DNA of 64,000 nt from Pisolithus tinctorius (GCA_024663395.1 JANFAH010000009.1:434001-498000); one strand, 5' to 3'. Shown: positions 49,124 to 62,800, numbered from the stretch's first letter. Notes: a model not told the origin generated them from the sequence alone. A program made the numbers and translations.

Positions 49124-49605
49124 GCTCGGGTAATGTCAGTTGCAACGGGTCGACGATGCAAACCTAAATGCTAGTCGTTGATGAATTCAGTGCTGGAGCA
49201 CGATGATCACCTCACGTTTCATGTCTGTTATTATGGCCATCGAGATTGTGGTTGTCTGTTTTGAGAAATGGCTACAGTTGTGTTGGCTAGTTTGCCGGTG
49301 CCAACTGGCATTAAGACCGGCTATCAAGACCAAGGCAAGTAGTGGTACATCATTCAACAGCTAGAATATCGTACAGTGATTACAGTAACTGAGGATTGTA
49401 GTAGTAGAATGGTCCCGGATCCTAGTCCATATACGTACAGCAGAATGCGAAAGGGGGTTACAAGTCCATTGCTAAATGTTCCGGATGCATTGTATTTGTC
49501 GTCCTAATGTATGAAACCAAGTCCTGAGTGGTAAACGAAACAGAAGTCCTTCATCATTGTTCATGAAATCGTTCAGAGAGATAAAGTTGCAAGGACGTGA
49601 TGGGA
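49124..49605. other. intergenic within the right cassette unit
   Basis: Shared 3' flanks of the cysteine-rich gene (+) and the Kre9-like gene (-). It matches the left unit in patches but holds no open frame of interest. Confidence 0.45.
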
Positions 49606-50158
49606 TCACGCTATGATGGTGAAGTTCTGGCTAAAGTTACCAGAATCACCAAACACTGCAATGCACCGTTCAGTATATATAGCGACTGGAAGGACTCGAG
49701 TAAATAGGAACTTACAGACGATGGCATAAATGCCAGTCGGCACGTCCGGTACTGTGACCATCACACTCCCATCGAGAATATTGAAATCATTTGCCAACAA
49801 GTAGTCTGGGGCACCTTCAGATGGAATTCACTTAGCCAAATTGGGAGAGAACCCACCGAAATCGATGAGGTTGTTTACGACGAGATAAATCTGTCCCTCT
49901 GAATTTGTGATTTGTGCAGGGGCGTTACTCGTGTCCCTAGGAATTGTGTCAGTGATGTCGCTCGATTGTACCATCGATAAAGTAAAAGCTTTACCAGACG
50001 ACTTCTGCTTGTTGCCCAACGTACCAGACGGTCCCCTGGTGAGGATCGAGGACCGGGGGGACGAAGACATCTCGTTTCTGGAGAGGCACGGACATCGCCA
50101 GTGCAAGGAGGGACATGAGAGCGAAGAATGAGGACATGAGAGACTTCGTGAACATCAT
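49606..50158 (-). CDS. secreted Kre9/Knh1-like domain protein
   Basis: Exons (minus): 50158-49995, 49936-49857, 49814-49716, 49655-49606; 130 residues in frame. The second intron is only 42 nt. A signal peptide (FALMSLLALAMSVP) is followed by a KR site and the start typical of basidiomycete Kre9-like proteins, DVFVPPVLDPHQGTVWYVGQ, then VVWDTSNAPAQITN, FNILDGSVMVTVPDVPTG and the closing signature VLFGDSGNFSQNFTI. The domain is an immunoglobulin-like fold found in cell-wall (beta-1,6-glucan related) and GPI-anchored Ser/Thr-rich proteins. Here the protein stops right after the domain, with no Ser/Thr-rich tail or GPI signal, so it is probably a free secreted protein. Function beyond wall association is unknown. 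Confidence 0.87.
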
Positions 50159-53100
50159 CTTGGGAGGGTAGTAAGTAAAGGATGTGGAGGTGTTCGAGAG
50201 AGAGGTGTCTCACAGCTGTGGTGTGGTCCGCCCAGGTATTTGTAGGCCAGAGAGAGGGTGGACAGTATATTAATTATGAAGTGTAACGTGTACGATGATA
50301 AGCCGGATCCGACCCTTCCGCATGACCACACACTGCCTTTGCTCCCGTGTTCCGGCTAACGATGACATATATGGACATGCCTTCCTGTTGCTTCTAGACT
50401 CAATCCAGACGTGTGCCAGCGTCCACACTTGACACGACCCAATGGACAGTGGCAGCGGCACTGGCCAGTGCATGTGTGACGCTTCAACTCCACAGCTTCT
50501 GATAGCACGGCTTAATCATTGACCCCCAGAACATGAATTGCGTAGCAAGTGCTTACGCATGTGACAAACCTTTGCCAGTCAAGGATGCTAGTACATAGCT
50601 ATGCAGGGTCCAAGTTGACTCATCAAAAAACCGTAGTCAGTATTATACCAATACCATCCTCATGGTAAGTGACAGACTACAGTAGGCGCGCGGTTGGACT
50701 AGGGTCCGCCTCCGCAGCGGTTGAGGCAATAGTACATCGCCACTCAATCCAATTCTCTTCCTTGTGGACTGGCTTGTAGCAGCCACTGTCTCCAGGAGCC
50801 GATTGTTGTAGCGAAAGCAGTCGTTGAAAGGGGAAAGAAGTTTTCGAGATCTTCGTCGTTTCAATTTCGTGGGTCGAGTGACTTGCACGAGAGGACCGGT
50901 GATGACATAGCCAGTCCCCTGATCTGTGCTACAGCCTCTGCCACTGACGGAAAACTTCATTTCAGTTAGTGCGGATGTTAGGCTGTATCGATCAAACACG
51001 CCACAGGCTGGTCGAACTCAAGGTCGGCCTTGCTACTATACGAGCGTAGGTGTGTCCTAAGCGTACTGTGCAAGCCGGAATTCCTCGCAACAGGAGTGGT
51101 CGGAGAGTTCATACTCCCAAGTGACCAAGCCTCCGTGAGGTCAACTTTTCGAGCGGGTATGATTGCACCTGGGTGCTCGTAGGCCTTGAGACTTTCAAAA
51201 CTGGTTCGTCTAAACATGGTCTGATCAGGATGGGGACCAGTACTTGCGGGCCCGCTGATCAAAGACCGGAGGCAATGGATCAGCACAAACATAGATATAA
51301 GCAGGGAAGTACGACGTCATCGCGAGAACGATGTCCAGGCTTTGTTCCGACGCCACTGTATGTGCGTGGCACTTTTTCCGTTTCGTTCGCCATCAAGTTG
51401 TTGGGTCATTTGATTCGGGTAGGACAGGATATGGGTTTTGGTGTTGATCCTAAGGATAGGAATGAGGGTCATGATGTGTTCAGAATAATGTCCGATAAAC
51501 CGACGAGGCATAGCTTTGGCGGACTCCATCATGTATGAGTGTATCTGACCATGTGTATGGATGTTGCTGCGGCGTGATTAATATGGATGTACGCGGCGGA
51601 AGTAAAGCGATGAAACGAGAGTACAAGACGAGCCATTTGTGGGACGGAAACAGAGCTCTACTGCCGGGGGTGGTACTTATCAATGGCTTGAGGCGTGTAA
51701 ATTCACCTTGAGGTACGATCGCTTTCTTTGTCTTCTTTCCTTCCCTTTATATTGGAGGGTCAGCTTCCGAGGGAGGTGACGACAAACGCAGGACCGGAGC
51801 GATTCCATAGCTGGTGCATATAATCAAACAAGCACTAAGGGTTTTCAGGAACTGATTAGGATGTAGAAAGTGTGTCAATGCCATTCGTACCAGATGTCTA
51901 GTCGTCCGGCGACGCAGTGGAACACGCAGATCCCTGGAGACCCGCTATAATGCTATGGAGCATAACTTGCGTACATCCACAGGCGATAGATGAACCTCGT
52001 TGTAGTGAGCTGCCCAGTATACAGTCTTCCAGCGTATGGGACACTCACAAGCCCGAGCGTCCGTCGTGACTGCCGAATGTAGAGTTCTGGTCCTGCTATG
52101 AACGACAGAACGACGGTTGTTCAGAGCGATTTTAAGTCAGTTGTCTCATTAGATTAATCAGGTCTTCACCCACCTACTACTCCCGGTCCAGTCAATGGAT
52201 ACAAAAACGAAATCAAAAAGGATCTCCGGGACGTCAACATGTGTTACTAAGAAAGTGAAAAGGAAAACTGTTTGGTATCTGTCGCGATACAGCAGCTCGC
52301 TGGAGCGATGAAGGCAGCTGCACTGGGGCAACTCGCGAGAAAAACAATCTCCTAGATTCGTCACCTTGGTGTCCCTTTGCATGGGCAGTATGTGATCTAC
52401 CGTGGGTCGCAGTTTGCCCAGTCAGGGGCGTGCAACGGAAGCATCTCAAGATGGACGAACTCAACTTGGAAGACGTCTAGAGGTGCCCCGGATACGCGGA
52501 ATTCATCGTATGTACCCAAGAGGTATGAATGTTATCTCCTGATCCACCCATTGTGAAGGAAAATGGCCCATTACAAGCTGCAAGCCACTGCGAGTGCCCG
52601 TAGACGGAGGAGTTAGCTGCGTCCTCGCCATCACTAGGACTTCGATTCTTCTCATTGACGGCTGTCTAGGTCCCCGCGGTCACAGCTCACTCACCTGTAT
52701 TAATAAATCCAAGTCATCAAGATTCAGCTCGTGCATAAACGTACGTCAAGACATAGACATAGGGAGGAATCATAACAGGAATATGTCCCCAGGACCGGCT
52801 TGACCACGTGTGGCATCAAGGTTGCTGCTGTTGATAGAAGGACGAAGTATTAGCGTGTGTGTAAGACACGGGGTCCACAGGACTGCTAATCGTGCATGTG
52901 TGCGGGTGCTTAAGTTCAACGGAATTGTCGTCGCGAAAGGTCCGCGTCTAGAACTCTCCAATGGGAGGATGTCAGTGTATATACCAAGGTTCTGCGCACA
53001 CAGCCTGCGACTCTCTCCACCTCAATATTTCCTAGATCCCTCGCCTGGACAGCAATGGGTGTCTGTTTTGGTGACTGCACGCACGATCGACGCGCGTGTC

Positions 53101-54256
53101 TTAAAATTAGAATAAACAGAAAGTCCCAGGGTATTTCCCAGTGTTCCTTTGTCAGTAATGAATGCAAGAACCCTACTCGGCCACATACCTGATGTTCCGT
53201 GCGATAGCATAACTGGCGGAATAGCATCTGTGGAGTGACGTCAGAATACAGCCGATGATAGACGCTGGATTATGTAGCCTATACACAGTCACGGTCAGGC
53301 GTACGCTGGACCCCCACCTGATACTACAGCACCTTGTGACCCGTTAGTTTGGGCTGTCCACCCAACTTTATTGAACGCTCCGTATCTGAACAGCACCACA
53401 GCCAATCTCGACACGGGCGGAGATAGGTGCAGATGAGCATACGGTGCGTTACACTGTTGTGCTGCATGATTCATCAGAAAACAGATGCCTCAACGTCTGG
53501 GATGAACTCACCTGTAGCTTGAAATAGCCGATCACGAGTATCGGGTAACCCCTCAGGGATGAACCCATTAGGGCCCTTGAGAGTATCTGCCGTGCTTCTG
53601 TTTGCGCTGAAAGTGCATAGGGAGAAGAGGCAGCCTCTGCATATGGGTGTCAATGATTTTAAAGCGATTGAACAAATCTAAAACACGCGCTGGTTATGAA
53701 TTTGTTGCACTGCCTGTCGTAGCCCTTGTAATGCTTGCAATACATGCACGTCTTCAAGAAGCCTATCAAGGCGAGCATTTACTTCGTCTAAGCCTTGTAA
53801 GGGCTGGATCCCAAAGCCGGGCACGTTTTGGAGGAGAGCGACTAGGTTATTGGCATATTGCTGAGGTTAGGAGGTTGGGCCATGGTCACTGGACAAAAAA
53901 CACTCAAGGCCCACAACACACCTCAACAATTTAAATACGACTTCGATTCTGAGTTGAAATACGAGAGACTGACTTATTACTGCCAGAGATAAATGAAACA
54001 ACCACAGAGCTCAGGTCAGGCCGCAGGACCGCATAAAAGTTTAAACATACCAGATGCGACCACGTGACCAGTGCAGCAAAACAAATGTAAACTACGCGTC
54101 GGTGGACGCGTTTAATGGGGTCACGTTACGGAATGAATTACAGTAACAAATTTTGGAACGGAGAGTGGCTTTCTTGGCTTCAACTTCGACATCGACGACG
54201 AACCTTGTGTCGGTCGTTTTGGGCGTGTCTCGTCTGTCGTCGTAGACATCCTCGCC
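50159..54256. other. 4.1-kb gene-poor stretch
   Basis: I found no gene that I can support. Minus-strand frames at 50643-50999 (118 codons) and 50978-51292 (104 codons) and plus-strand frames at 51173-51538 and 52810-53115 have no motifs, signal peptides or convincing splice partners. No terminal repeats, transposase or reverse-transcriptase motifs were seen. It may be decayed sequence between the duplicated cassette and the Rif1-like pair. Confidence 0.4.
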
Positions 54257-57200
54257 ATGGCCCTACCTACACCACCGAGCACGACTCATCACGACCGAGA
54301 CATCAGGCTGCCTGGCTCGCGTGTCGCGTGGTCGCAGCAAAACCAATACTTTGTATTTACGGCCAGTCCCAAGGCCAATATACCTCTTCCGAGACACCTG
54401 GAACATCCGGCCAAGTCCATCTTAAAGAAGTGCTCGCAGACTTTCCTTCCCGTCCCGGAAGACGACACAAGAGAGGTCACCCCAGAACCAGAGGACCCTC
54501 TGGTCAATTTAACGTACCTAGCGCGACCGGTCTCTCTGATCATTGACCCGCAGTCCTCTTTACGCGACGTCATCGAGGCTTATTCCGTCCTCAATGCACG
54601 TATAAGAGCTGCCGTGACAGATTCGACCGACGGTGACTCTTCATGGCCACTTTTCCAGCCCTTGCGTAAACATACCCAGGCATTAGTCGACGGCATCTGT
54701 CGTGACCTGGGCAGAGCACTCATCGAACCCGATACTATCGCGGTACAGGACGACGAGCCTCCCGTCCTTGACTGTGACAAAGAATGCGACGTGGAGGAAA
54801 CCTGTTCTCTCCTTCCCTCCCCCAAGAGAAGCCCCAAGAAAAAGAAAAAGGGAATGTCAGCGGCCCAGGTCAAACTCGCACGCGACTTGTGCACGACAAC
54901 GCACACCGTTCTCCGGCTTCTCAGTGCCGTATTCACCTCGTCCGCCGTGTACCAGTTGTTTAGTGGTAAGAGTTTTTATCTCTTGCATATTTGAATACTG
55001 AACGGTTACAGAGGCGCAGCTGCGGGATATGCTAACACACGTCCTTGCTATCCCCATGGCCGAAGCATTGCCTACTCCTAACGCGCGCAAGACATGCGCG
55101 CTCTCAATATGGCTTCTACAAGTTCAACGCTTACCTGAAGAAGTCCTATTGCCTGCGCGAGACAGAATCGCCTTTGCCTTGCGTCGCGGTATGGAGGGAG
55201 AACTTGGTAAGGAAGGGAAAAAAGGATCAGCTTGCGATGGTCTCAAAGTAAGTAGCACTCTACTTGCAAGGGTAATCACTGACCGGTGCATTGCAGGCCA
55301 TCCACGATCTGTCATTGTACCAACCCTCTACCTTTGTCCCTGCTTTCGTCGAGCTGCTTCCTTCGATATTATCGAATCTGCTTGCGCCCACGCTGACACT
55401 ACGAACACAAGCATGTCATGCTCTCGGAGGATTCGTCCTTGGAGTTATTGCCTTGCCACCTTCGGTTTTGCACACACGCATATCCAACACAGTCGCTGCG
55501 TTCTTGACAACATCGGCTGCTTCCCCTCCACGTACCACCAAAACTGGAAATACCTCGAAACCCGAACCCCTCATCGTTCGTACCCTACGTTCAACACTGA
55601 ACGCTTCCGACCCTACCCACGTAGCTCATGGTCCTGTATGGGCTCTCAGTGTGCTGGCATGCTTCATAGTCCTGCTCGGCCCTAAACTCTGCACCGACAT
55701 CCAGCTCACCCGCATAGTGTCTGCGCTGTTGACGCTCGCGATTCGCAACAAGAAGAGCTCCGTCAGGGCTTTGGGGTGCTTGTTATGGCGGTGCATTACA
55801 TGGGCCTACATGCGGCCGCCCCTGAGATCCGAACTTAACGCAGAACTAGATAACGAGGGAGTGGGTATGCAAGACGAGGACATCCAACTGGCACGGGAAA
55901 ACTTCTGGAAACTAATTCGTTCCGTCGTCGATATGGGCGTCGGTGTTTCGACTGTTGCCGCGCTGATTACCGATGAACTCGACGATGAGGATCGGCTAAG
56001 GAAGGCTATTGAGCTTGTAAAGGGTATGATCCAAAAGGGTTCCCAGGCATGTGAGGATGGTATGGAAATTACGAGGATTTTCGTCAGCTTTGAGAACACC
56101 GGACAGTCGTGGACGCTGAACAAACTCCTGCCTCATTCCCTCTTTTCGTCTAATCCGGGTCTGCTCACCGCGGAATACAACGGCTTGTCAAATGTAGTGA
56201 GACCAATCTTCGACGAATGCCCACAACTCACCGACGTTCGCTCGCTCACTCGAGAAGAACTGTCGCGGGATTGGGTGTTCGACGAACTTATAGAACTCTG
56301 GAAGATTGCCCTCAGTTCTTTGCGGATGACTGAGAAGTATGCCCTTCCGGTGAGTCATACTGCCAACTTACGAAGGCGTGGCTAACGTTAGATAGCTCGA
56401 GATCACTGGGATATGGGAAGGTCTCATGAAAGCCAACGTGGCTTTCCTGTTAGGTAACTAAGATGCCTTTTCGTTCCAGCCCTTGAGTTAACCAAGAACA
56501 TCAGACGCAGATGATCATAATGGCATCGTCAACTTTGGTACTCGGGCTGCAAACTTGTTGGCTGATATCCTTGGTGACCACACACTCAACTTCACCTCGG
56601 CAGATGGGATGCCTTCACCAACACTGTCAACTCCTGGAGCTTATTATCGTTACGCGCGGAGACTCGAACGGTCGTCGCCGTCAAATGCTTCGATCAAGCT
56701 CCAAATCGTCCGCGAGCTATGGGCAATTATGCGCACTACTTTTCCCAACAACCTGCTTCATAATGGTGGTGCCAAGATCCTTGAATGCTTGGTAGAGGAT
56801 GAGGAGGTACTCACCGAACAGGCTACGACTGACAACGCAAGGACAGAATGGGCATATCTTTGTGCTGAGACGCTAGTCGTCTGCGATGTCGACGAACTGC
56901 GCAAGTTCTGGGCAAGAAGGGCGCGCTCCGTTGCGCTCATGCCATATGAGGCAGGCGTTCAAAATCTTGTTTGGCGGCGCTTCGTCGAAAAGTGGAGAGA
57001 GGATGCGGAGAGTTCATGGGAAGGAGCCGTCGTGCTTCTTGGTGTGCCATTCGAGTGAGTGTTTTGCCTCCGTTTAGGGTTCCCTGCTCAACAACGACAG
57101 CAAATCGTATGCCTGGGAACTCAATAATGAGGACTTCAACATATGGGATGGTTTCCTTCGTGATGCCATGGACCAGGCCAGAGACGGTGGCTTGGACGCA

Positions 57201-59216
57201 ATGACCCTCCTGGACCACGTTGCGGAAGATTTAGCCCGCGTACCCGGTCCTGCGCAGGCTTCCTTTACGCGGATTGCAGATCTCCTCCTTACTCACTTCG
57301 AAATTGGGGACGTAAGACAGATACCCGCTAATGTCTTCGACTTCGTCAACGACACGCTGCTCTCCACGTATCCGCCGGAACCTCGCAACTTGAAACCATG
57401 CACATGGTTGTTAGCCACGCTCACCCGAATCATCGATGGGTGTCCCGTCGATCGAATCTTGGACTTGCTACAAACCATCCAAGACGGTGTCAGTATTTGG
57501 GTTGCAGACAATCGCAGCGTCTTCTCGGAAGATGAATACATCTATGATGTGTTGCCCTTGTATCAAACAGCCCTGCTGAGCCTCAAGGACCTTCCCGGGG
57601 ATATAGACGTCCTGACTACTCTGTCACCTTTCTTGCACTCTGCCTTTAGTGGACGAGGTGAAGTGTTGCCAATCTCCAAAGAGGCATTTAGGGACTTCTG
57701 GATTACCTCCTTCGCTGATTGCGACGGGCCTGAAGAGGGGTGGCCTGAAGACATCCGAGCTTGTCTCCGATACTGTGGTCTCTCGTCAGATAACGTCCCA
57801 GAAGACCTCTCCAGTGAACTGTCGGAGCCACCACCTTCAGACGCCACTGTATGCACGTACCCTGCCTCTGGCACGTCTTCCAGCAGGGCAACGTCGCTAT
57901 TGCGTGACGGCGAATCGACATGTACTACGGTGCATACAGAATCCGAGTCCGACTCTGAATCCGAAGTCGATTCTGATGACTTACCTATCATCGGTCGACT
58001 CAGACCCGCGTCGTTCACGCGCTTCGGAGATCTGGGCAGCTCGGTCAGGTGCTCAGCTCTTACTCCTGCGCAGGTTTGCACAGTATTGGCACTGTCTACA
58101 CCTATCAAAAAGCTACAATCCACCGTCACGCCTCCCCGTCCTCAAAAGCCTGTTACAACTCCAGAGTCGTATCAGTCGCTTATTCTTCGTCCGCCTGCCC
58201 CAACACTTCCCATTCCTCCGAGTGCCCCTTCGACGCCGAAGCGCACACCCCCGGGCACAAAGTCTTCTTCTAGTGTATCACCGAGCAAGAGGGCCAAGTT
58301 ACACGACAAAGAAAATGTCTCACCCAGTCTCCCTCTGTCCGTGACGGAGCGATTATCAGCCAGATCCAGCCCTGGATCAAGTCTGAGTACGGCTTCTCCT
58401 GTCCTCGGAAAACGACAGGCATTGGAAGAATCGCCATACGAAGGTACACCGAAAAAGGGCCGCACGATATCTCCGGCTGCAACCTTCATCCGTTCGTCCG
58501 TCGTTTTTCCATCTTCGTCTGAAAGCGACTTGGAAGAAGAAATGGCTGTCGAAGCTAGCCTCTTCGCTCCTCTCGGAAAGAAGCGACCCCGCCGCAACGG
58601 CGCTTCACATACTGAGTTGTCTCAAGAAAGTCCTACTAGCCGGAAGCGCAAACGTTCTCGCCTCGTTTTTGATGCCGTTGTTGTTCCTCCGCTTGTTGAT
58701 GTGCGCCGTCAATGGCAGTTGCAAAGACGTGCAAGTGCTGAAGATGCTGCGGCAACCCCGATGAGCCCTCCTCTTCTCCATCGCAGACTGTCGCTGCCAT
58801 ACCTTCGTGATTCCGATGGTGACAATCTTCCGCAGGCTAAAAGAGTGAAGCGATTGAGACATTTGGAGGATGCTGAATTGTCTGACGCTTCTCCGCGATC
58901 TTCCCTGAAGGCACTCGAAGACATCGTCATAGCAGGAAGTGGTAAGTTAACGTTTAACGTTTCGGCCCTATCAGTTGAACTAATTTCCCCTTCAGACGAT
59001 TCCATTATCATGGCTGGTCCGCAACTCGAACATCCAGGCTCGGACGACGATCCACACATAGGCCAAGTTTCCCCTCGACATCTAGCTTCTCCTGCCCCTC
59101 GCCGTCGGCTCGGCTTTGACTATGACTTCTCAAGCGATGGTTTCTCCTCCAGCCCTTCGAGGGATCTTATCGCACGCCGCCAGCGACGCTTTGGTAACGT
59201 CACAGGTCAAACTTGA
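54257..59216 (+). CDS. RIF1: Rif1-like telomere/replication-timing protein (copy A)
   Basis: Exons: 54257-54965, 55012-55247, 55297-56349, 56396-56453, 56505-57054, 57101-58941, 58996-59216; 1555 residues in frame. The start is the ATG at 54257 (MALPTPPSTTHH). About 1000 residues form a helical, HEAT-like region as in the Rif1 N-terminal domain, with landmarks RKTCALSIWLLQVQRLPEE, HGPVWALSVLACFIVLLGP, SVRALGCLLWRCITWAYMR and DDHNGIVNFG. The C-terminal 500 residues are disordered, Ser/Pro-rich and basic, with many SP sites and KRPRR-type patches. Rif1 limits telomere length and controls origin firing and repair choice, partly by recruiting PP1 through short motifs; I see RLVFDAVVVP but not a textbook RVxF/SILK pair. 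The last intron (54 nt) has no stop in frame, so it could be retained. Assignment to Rif1 is from family resemblance, not from a search. Confidence 0.75.
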
Positions 59217-59869
59217 TGTATAGCTAGTAGTTAATATCTAAAGACAATTGTCATACATTGTACACTAAACTCATTGCACACTTGTCTTACACGTCATACC
59301 GTTCTCCGTCTCTTTTCGCAAAGCATTCGTGTTATATAGATTTAGGTGTCTTCTAATGCTAGGATTGTTCAGAAGTGATCTAATACCACGCAAAGTTCTC
59401 GATGCCAAACAGAGGGATGACCCCTTCTCAATCGGACCTCTGGTTAAACTGCACCTCTCATTGACCGAACTTTCCCAATCTCTTCCCCATCTGCTCGCTC
59501 AGTGCAGCACCAATCCGATGGACAAGCGTTGTCGCCTGTGCTAATTCCGTCACAGAAATCTGTGATGCGCCTTCAGCGACCGCAGCATACGCATTCCGTA
59601 GCGCGTCGAGTCTGGCAGACGTTGTCCTCGACCTCTGTAGGGGCAGTGGACTCGGTCTAGGTGGGGGACTTTCTCTTTCTACCTGCGACCCTGATTGTTG
59701 AGCACACAGGTCATCTATACATATTGGCGACAGGATAAGTAAGGGATAAGCGAACCTTACCTCGAGTTATCGACTCCTGACGCGGAGAACTTGGACAAGG
59801 TTCGGCGAGCGATTCATCGACGGCGATCTCTGTGTTCGGACAGTTTAACGGATTGGCAAGGTTCGGCCA
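59217..59869. other. shared 3' region of the two Rif1-like genes
   Basis: About 650 bp between the two convergent stops. Frames on either strand are short. A further 3' exon of copy B cannot be excluded. Confidence 0.4.
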
Positions 59870-62800
59870 TTACTGTAATGGAGAGGTCATACCAGAGGGA
59901 GTTCTATCAAGTCTGTGAGAAGCATGCCGAGGACCGTCATCGTCATCAACGTCAGCTTCAGATGACACTGACGACGGTAGTGGCGACCACTGTCTTCCGG
60001 CAATGTGACCAACTGTCGCCTGAGGTGGTTTCCAGCGCAGCAATGGCATCTCCGTTTCTGAGATCCTCCGTATACGCTGCATCCTCTCCCGTTGCACGAT
60101 GCTACGAAACGTCGGGACCTCGACGCCATCGAATACCATCTTCTTCTCGGCCACGAGAACAGAACGAAGCCGAAGGACAGAAGGAAGGGGAGTACTTCGA
60201 CCGCTAACCGGCTCCGATTTGATTTTGCGGAAGTCCTGCGCTGAGATTCGGCATCGCTTCTTGGTTTTGTGCTCTGCGCAAAGCGAGTCACCTTCAGCTG
60301 CTCGTAACCTTTTACCGAGTTCCCGCAGCCTGAGGGGAATGTCTGAACCCGAAGACAACTGCGAGTCCGGTACGCCTGAATGCAGCACACCGGGTGGCTC
60401 CTTAAACGATGGTTCATTCCCTCCGGTATGTTCCTGAGAATTGTCCGGGGAAAGCAAACCTGCCCCATCGTCACTAGAGGGTAAAATGAACGCAGTGTCT
60501 AGAATGGAAGAAAACTCTTCGGCCTCAGCTATGGCGTCCGCCACGGCTCGCCCGTCGCTGGATTGTTTCGCGACATGAGGCAACCACGGGCCACAAAGGT
60601 GGTCACTACCAGTGGATATGCAGGACAAGGAATGATAGTCCTGGGGAGAACCACGTGTCTCCGCAAGATTTCCACCTTCCACCGGCATAACCAACGAATC
60701 CTGTGATTGGGATTGCGATCCTGTGGACGTAGACAGTCCAAACGCCAAATCTCCACCATAAGCCGCAACGAAACAGGTCAAACAATCCTTGACCTTAGGT
60801 GGAAGGTTGTCGTAAAATTGAGTTTGACAGTAATATGTTGCCCTCCAGAAAGCTTCAAACGCGAATGGTGCGACAGCTGGTGCTGGTATTCGTTGAAATC
60901 CGGAAGCGAGGAATGATTCCATGTCCCGCAGTGCCTCGTGGGATAGAGGAAGTCTTTCAAGGACTTTTAGCGTGTCGCAATACAACGGAATTATCTGTTG
61001 ATACATTCAATAGCACCCTGGTTCACTGCTAAACAAAACGCACCACTGCATTAAAATCATCTTCGCGCATGATGTGGGACCTATCCTCAATCCAAAGGCA
61101 AAGTCCATTACGAAGTGCGACAAGGATAACCAGAACGTTATCTGGCGAAGAAACGGTTATCCAATTACGCAGGACGGCGAAAAGGTAAAAAACGTGTTTA
61201 AAGGCGTCCGACGTGGCCTGTCTCTGACTGTAAAGGCACGATAAAGCAGTATCGATGGGTCCTAAGACAGAGTCGCGTGGCATGTGACCATTCTCCATGA
61301 AATTGCAAAAGATGGCAGTGAGGACTTGAATTACTAACTCCCTGAGGTGTCAGCGTCAGCATACGAATAACTGATGGGCCAAGTAAATTGTTTACCATTT
61401 TCCCGCGTCTCTCCCCTGCAATCGTTCAAAGATTGCATCAACAACCACATGAAAATCTCCGGATAGCGCCACCGCAGAGTGAAATAAAGATTTCCAAACA
61501 CCAAGTTCCCATTCAGACAATACCCACGTGCTGTGGCAATGAGCAAGGATATTTTGATATGCAGAGACGAACTTACCAGATGGGAACAGAGAGAAACTCG
61601 ACAACACTCGCCCACTGCAGACTAGACGCACAGCCCACTAGGGAAGTGGCGATTATTCCCCATAGCTGTCGTTGAGTCTCAACCCTCATTTGTGATTCTG
61701 TGAGACCCATCATGCCACCCAGGAAAGATGGCGAAGCGACAACCATGAGATCTGCGCAGATCACGCTCCACATGCGCTGAATTTCGGGATCGCGTATGTT
61801 GAATTCGTATTTCGAAATCGCAAACAGGATCAGCTGCGCAGCTTCCAAGAGGTCCCGGGTGAAGGTCGCGTCCTTCATCGCGGACCAGAGACATTTCACA
61901 GCATTAAGGCAATACTTCTGGTCTGCTATACCCCACGAGCCCCAGTTTAGTGGATCAAACGACGGTAGCAAGCATTTAACAAGTGATTTTGCGGCACATA
62001 TAAATGCTCCTTGTGCAACGGTATGATTCTGCGCTAGTAAGTCAAGCAGGGACCGCCAGACATCTACCAGAACATCCTTCTCGCGAAATGTGAATATGAA
62101 TAGAGGCGATGTGAATGACAAACTCACGTCTAGTTGTTCAGTCGGCGGACGAGGCATGCATCCACACCATCCATCAAATACGGTCTCGTAATAGAGAGTG
62201 ATCTCTGCGTCGGTGAGAGGACAAACGCGGTCGACAGTGAACTGGGAAATCTTTCGCTGGATGTCGGGAAGGACGTCACAAGATGCATTGACGATAGTCC
62301 CATCGAATAAAACCATGGGAGCCATATCGTCGAACTGTTTGAACAAACAAATGTCGGTTAAGCTCGCAGTCGGCATCGTAACCGCGCGGAGAAGGGCAAT
62401 GCCCTCCTTCTTGGCACGTGCGCACTTGCTTTGCACCATGCCACAGATGATCGCGAATGCTTGTGTCACTCTCCGATCCTCTCTAACGGACGAGGCTGAA
62501 GGCCCTGTACTGCGGGTATGTAGCAGGATCCCCGTGACCGCAATCCCCGTTCTTCCCCAGAGTTCTTGCTTCAAAGCACGGAAGGCTAAATTCTCCCAAC
62601 TGACGTCGATACCCTCGGGTTCTGAAAGCATGCGAGCATAAACCCACACGAAGCATCTCCAAACAAGCGGATGTAGCGAACGGACGACTGCGGCATCATG
62701 CGTCAGACCATTCGCCATCGCACCGAGGACGAAATCTAAAGTGTGGGCGTCAGAGAATATCAGAGGGCCACAAATTATGATCAAAGATGCCACGACAGTA

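Larger units (their letters stand above)
46400..49980. repeat. duplicated two-gene cassette (secreted Cys-rich + Kre9-like)
   Basis: The left unit (about 46400-47530) and right unit (about 48640-49980) match along their length. Each begins with a TATA region and a cysteine-rich secreted gene on the plus strand, continues through a matching intergenic part (for example GCTAAATGTTCCGAATGCAT at 47071 and GCTAAATGTTCCGGATGCAT at 49472) and ends in the 3' exons of a Kre9-like gene on the minus strand (CTTACAGACGATGGC at about 47261 and 49711). About 1.1 kb of unmatched sequence separates the units. The left unit is degraded in both genes. Confidence 0.75.

Noticed and set aside
57563..58597. Minus-strand frames of 188 and 141 codons inside the large Rif1-A exon
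   Set aside because: They mirror the Ser-rich coding strand; the plus frame is continuous and homologous to copy B.
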